From: Oceanospirillaceae bacterium
GTDB taxonomy: Bacteria; Pseudomonadota; Gammaproteobacteria; Pseudomonadales; Balneatricaceae
NCBI GenBank assembly: GCA_013215505.1
Contig: JABSQZ010000019.1
Span: 1-64,000 of the forward strand
Length of the DNA stretch: 64,000 nt
Direction of reading: 5' to 3'
Below, piece by piece: positions 62,239 through 64,000 of this stretch; position 1 is the stretch's first letter; every line of letters starts with the position of its first letter. The notes below the pieces were generated by a model, which was given only the letters and a program-made list of their open reading frames with translations, did no database searches and had not been told where the DNA came from. The translations under genes were made by a program, and so were the position numbers.

Positions 62239-63618
62239 ATGCCTAATATTCAAAGAGAGGTGGATCAAGTGGCCGTTGGAGTTCACAGATTGGATAATGT
62301 CACTGGCAGCGTTGAAGCTGTCCGTATCGTTTTACTGCATGATAATGAAGGGAAAGTCTTAGTACTATTACCTGCATCTCATTTACTAAATTTAACCGTA
62401 TTATGGCGGGAGTCTTCACGACACCTGCAGCCAATTCGGGCGGAAGATATCGTCAAATTTTTCCAGCAGGATGCACTCAGTAGGACTGAAGGGCAGCGTA
62501 AATTGTTCTCCCTGCCAGTGTACTTAGACAAAGCTTGCATAGATATGAAATCACTGCCGGTGATCGAGCCGCACTCGGGGCTTAGCTTTGACGTCCCCAG
62601 GCTGTGGTTGGCCGGTTCAGCATCGGTTATTGAAGTGGGTATCAGTCCTGAGGAAATTCTTCGTCAGCAGCCCCAAGGCACGGATGAAGAGGTTATTATT
62701 AAAGCGGTAGAGCGCTTCACTGCACTGCGCATCAAGCAGCGTATGGAAGATACTTTGGGCTTGCCGAGTTTGCCTCCCACCGCGCAAAAAATTACTGAGC
62801 TTCGAGCCGATCCCCTGGCCGGGGTCGATCGACTAGTACCAATTGTTAAAGTAGATCCGTCACTGGCGGCGCAAGTAATGAGTTGGGCGGCATCGCCATA
62901 CTACGCGACCCCCGGTGAGTTACAATCTATAGAAGATGCTGTAATCAGAGTGCTAGGCTATGATTTAGTGGTGAATTTAGCCCTGGGTGTGTCTATGGGT
63001 AAAACCTTGACCATACCTGAAGACACGCCAAGGGGACATACCCCCTACTGGATCCAAGCCCTGTACACGGCAACTTTAGCCGAACGCTTGTGTCGAAAAA
63101 TGGTTGCAGAAGAAGTGCCGAAACCTGGTATGGTGTATTTGACCGGTCTTATCCATAACTTTGGCTACGCGGCGCTGGCACATTTATTTCCACCGCACTT
63201 TGCCTTACTCTCGCGGTACTTGGAAGTTAATCCGCATATGGGGATCGAGCAAATCGAACGGCATGTTTTAAATGTCACCCGCGAACAAGTTGCGGCCTGG
63301 CTGTTCGACTGCTGGTCGCTCCCCAAAGAGGTTTGTGTGGGGGTCAGGTACTTAAATTCACCCATGCACATTAAATCCAATGCCCATGCACAATTAGTGC
63401 ACCTAGCTAGCAGGTCACTGCGTTCGGCTGGGTACGCCGATGGTCCGATAGAGGCCCTGGATCCGCTGGTATTAGAGTCTTTAGGTTTGACTGAATCGGT
63501 CGTGGTTCGAGAGCGGGAGCTAATGCTCGATAAGAGCGATGAACTATTAGAATTGGTGAAAATGTTAGAAGTTCAGCAGCAGCGTCAGCAAAGAAAAATG
63601 GCAGTTGAAAGCCGATAA
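62239..63618 (+). CDS. HDOD-domain protein with N-terminal aminoacyl-tRNA deacylase-like domain
   Basis: 459 residues. Residues 20-150 resemble the YbaK/ProX-type deacylase fold as annotated in related HDOD proteins (LVLLPASHLLNLTVL near 35; LAGSASVIEVGIS-like segment near 130). Residues 170-400 are an HDOD domain (LPSLPPTAQKITELRADP near 170; SLAAQVMSWAASPYY near 206; LTGLIHNFGYAALAHLF near 295), a degenerate HD module used in signalling scaffolds. The start is ambiguous: ATG 62239 has no clear ribosome-binding site, while GTG 62269 has GAGAGG 8 bp upstream. Function unknown; a regulatory role is likely. Confidence 0.85.
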   Translation: MPNIQREVDQVAVGVHRLDNVTGSVEAVRIVLLHDNEGKVLVLLPASHLLNLTVLWRESSRHLQPIRAEDIVKFFQQDALSRTEGQRKLFSLPVYLDKACIDMKSLPVIEPHSGLSFDVPRLWLAGSASVIEVGISPEEILRQQPQGTDEEVIIKAVERFTALRIKQRMEDTLGLPSLPPTAQKITELRADPLAGVDRLVPIVKVDPSLAAQVMSWAASPYYATPGELQSIEDAVIRVLGYDLVVNLALGVSMGKTLTIPEDTPRGHTPYWIQALYTATLAERLCRKMVAEEVPKPGMVYLTGLIHNFGYAALAHLFPPHFALLSRYLEVNPHMGIEQIERHVLNVTREQVAAWLFDCWSLPKEVCVGVRYLNSPMHIKSNAHAQLVHLASRSLRSAGYADGPIEALDPLVLESLGLTESVVVRERELMLDKSDELLELVKMLEVQQQRQQRKMAVESR

Positions 63619-63756
63619 GTCTGAGCAGAAAAACTGCTGCCACTTAGTCAAAGGGCAGCAGAGTATCAATATAAGTCAGCTGGGGATGTAGCATCTGTGG
63701 CGCAACGAGCCGCTCTGTTGCTTGCAGAGAAGGCGGCGCACTTGTCGGGCTATGCC

Positions 63757-64000
63757 CTAGTGAATACTGGCTTCCAGCTCTTCCAATTCCTCTAGCTTCT
63801 CCATCCACAGTGTTTCAGCCTCATCTAACTTGGCTTTACTCGAAGCCTGGTCACTGAGCAGTATTTTTAATTGTTTTTTATTTTCAGCAGTGTACATATC
63901 GGCGTCTGCCAGAGAGTCCTCTAAATCGGAAAGCTGCTGCTGATAGATGTCAATCTGCTTTTCCAGGTTGCCAATACTATTTTTTAGTGGTCTGAGCTTA
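63757..64000 (-). CDS. ABC-F family ATPase, C-terminal part (start lies outside the window)
   Basis: The last 81 codons of a minus-strand gene run off the right edge of the window. The translation begins KLRPLKNSIGNLEKQID and continues as a charged coiled coil (LSDLEDSLADADMYT, LEELEELEASIH), the C-terminal helical hairpin of YheS/Uup-type ABC-F proteins, which act on the ribosome. The ATPase domains are not visible, so the subfamily is uncertain. Confidence 0.75.
   Translation of the reverse strand, partial: KLRPLKNSIGNLEKQIDIYQQQLSDLEDSLADADMYTAENKKQLKILLSDQASSKAKLDEAETLWMEKLEELEELEASIH

Overview
The window is chromosomal DNA of a marine-type gammaproteobacterium. The evidence is a Crc-like protein between RNase PH and pyrE, an MSHA-type pilus locus, the gmk-rpoZ-spoT cluster and a complete Sox system. 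Protein sequence suggests the Cellvibrionales/Pseudomonadales neighbourhood, but nothing here fixes the genus. There is no rRNA, no CRISPR array, no transposase and no integrase. Layout: 1-2.5 kb holds housekeeping genes (3' part of rph, crc, pyrE). 2.5-10.6 kb, minus strand, is a compact MSHA-type pilus operon (mshI, a PilN-like gene, mshJ, mshE, mshG, the major pilin, mshC, mshD, mshO, mshP) that lacks the secretin and the K, M, N and F genes usual for this locus. A tRNA-Phe follows, then about 1 kb of non-coding DNA made of a duplicated 178-bp leader and arrays of 7-bp repeats. The repeat motif changes along the arrays while the 7-bp phase is kept. 12-23.9 kb, plus strand, is an accessory catabolic cluster: HIBADH-type dehydrogenase, IlvD/Edd dehydratase, COG4091-type SAF-domain oxidoreductase, ABM-domain protein, SMP-30 lactonase, TRAP transporter, divergent HMG-CoA-lyase-like protein, LysR regulator and VOC protein. 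It probably imports and degrades a sugar acid or related hydroxy acid; the substrate cannot be read from the sequence. The same 7-bp repeat family lies on both sides of it. 24-34.6 kb carries a Nudix hydrolase, a DUF302 protein and a full thiosulfate-oxidation cluster (soxCD, soxXYZAK, soxB, an alpha/beta hydrolase, soxW) facing a YeeE/YedE thiosulfate-type permease. 34.9-42.2 kb has a CbrA-like symporter/histidine kinase with a small membrane protein, a periplasmic binding protein, chromate genes (ChrA and a rhodanese-ChrB fusion) and a LysR regulator. 42.4-48.3 kb is a sulfide/persulfide module: persulfide dioxygenase, a DUF442-SQR fusion with a repeat-encoded linker, a SulP permease and a TauD-family dioxygenase whose 3' end is tandemly duplicated. 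48.7-58.4 kb is mixed: DUF1203, a membrane protein, fatty acid desaturase, chemoreceptor, EamA exporter with a divergent MocR regulator, and a stand-alone EF-G. 58.8-64 kb returns to housekeeping: gmk, rpoZ, spoT, an HDOD protein and the 3' end of an ABC-F ATPase. Taken together the window suggests a heterotroph that gains energy from reduced sulfur. Thiosulfate can be oxidised by Sox, sulfide and persulfide by SQR and the dioxygenase, and sulfate or thiosulfate moved by SulP and YeeE. Carbon-source priority may run through Crc and the CbrA-like kinase. The observations most worth following are the phase-locked heptamer arrays, the uncharacterised catabolic cluster with its degenerate lyase-like protein, and the DUF442-SQR fusion with a microsatellite linker.
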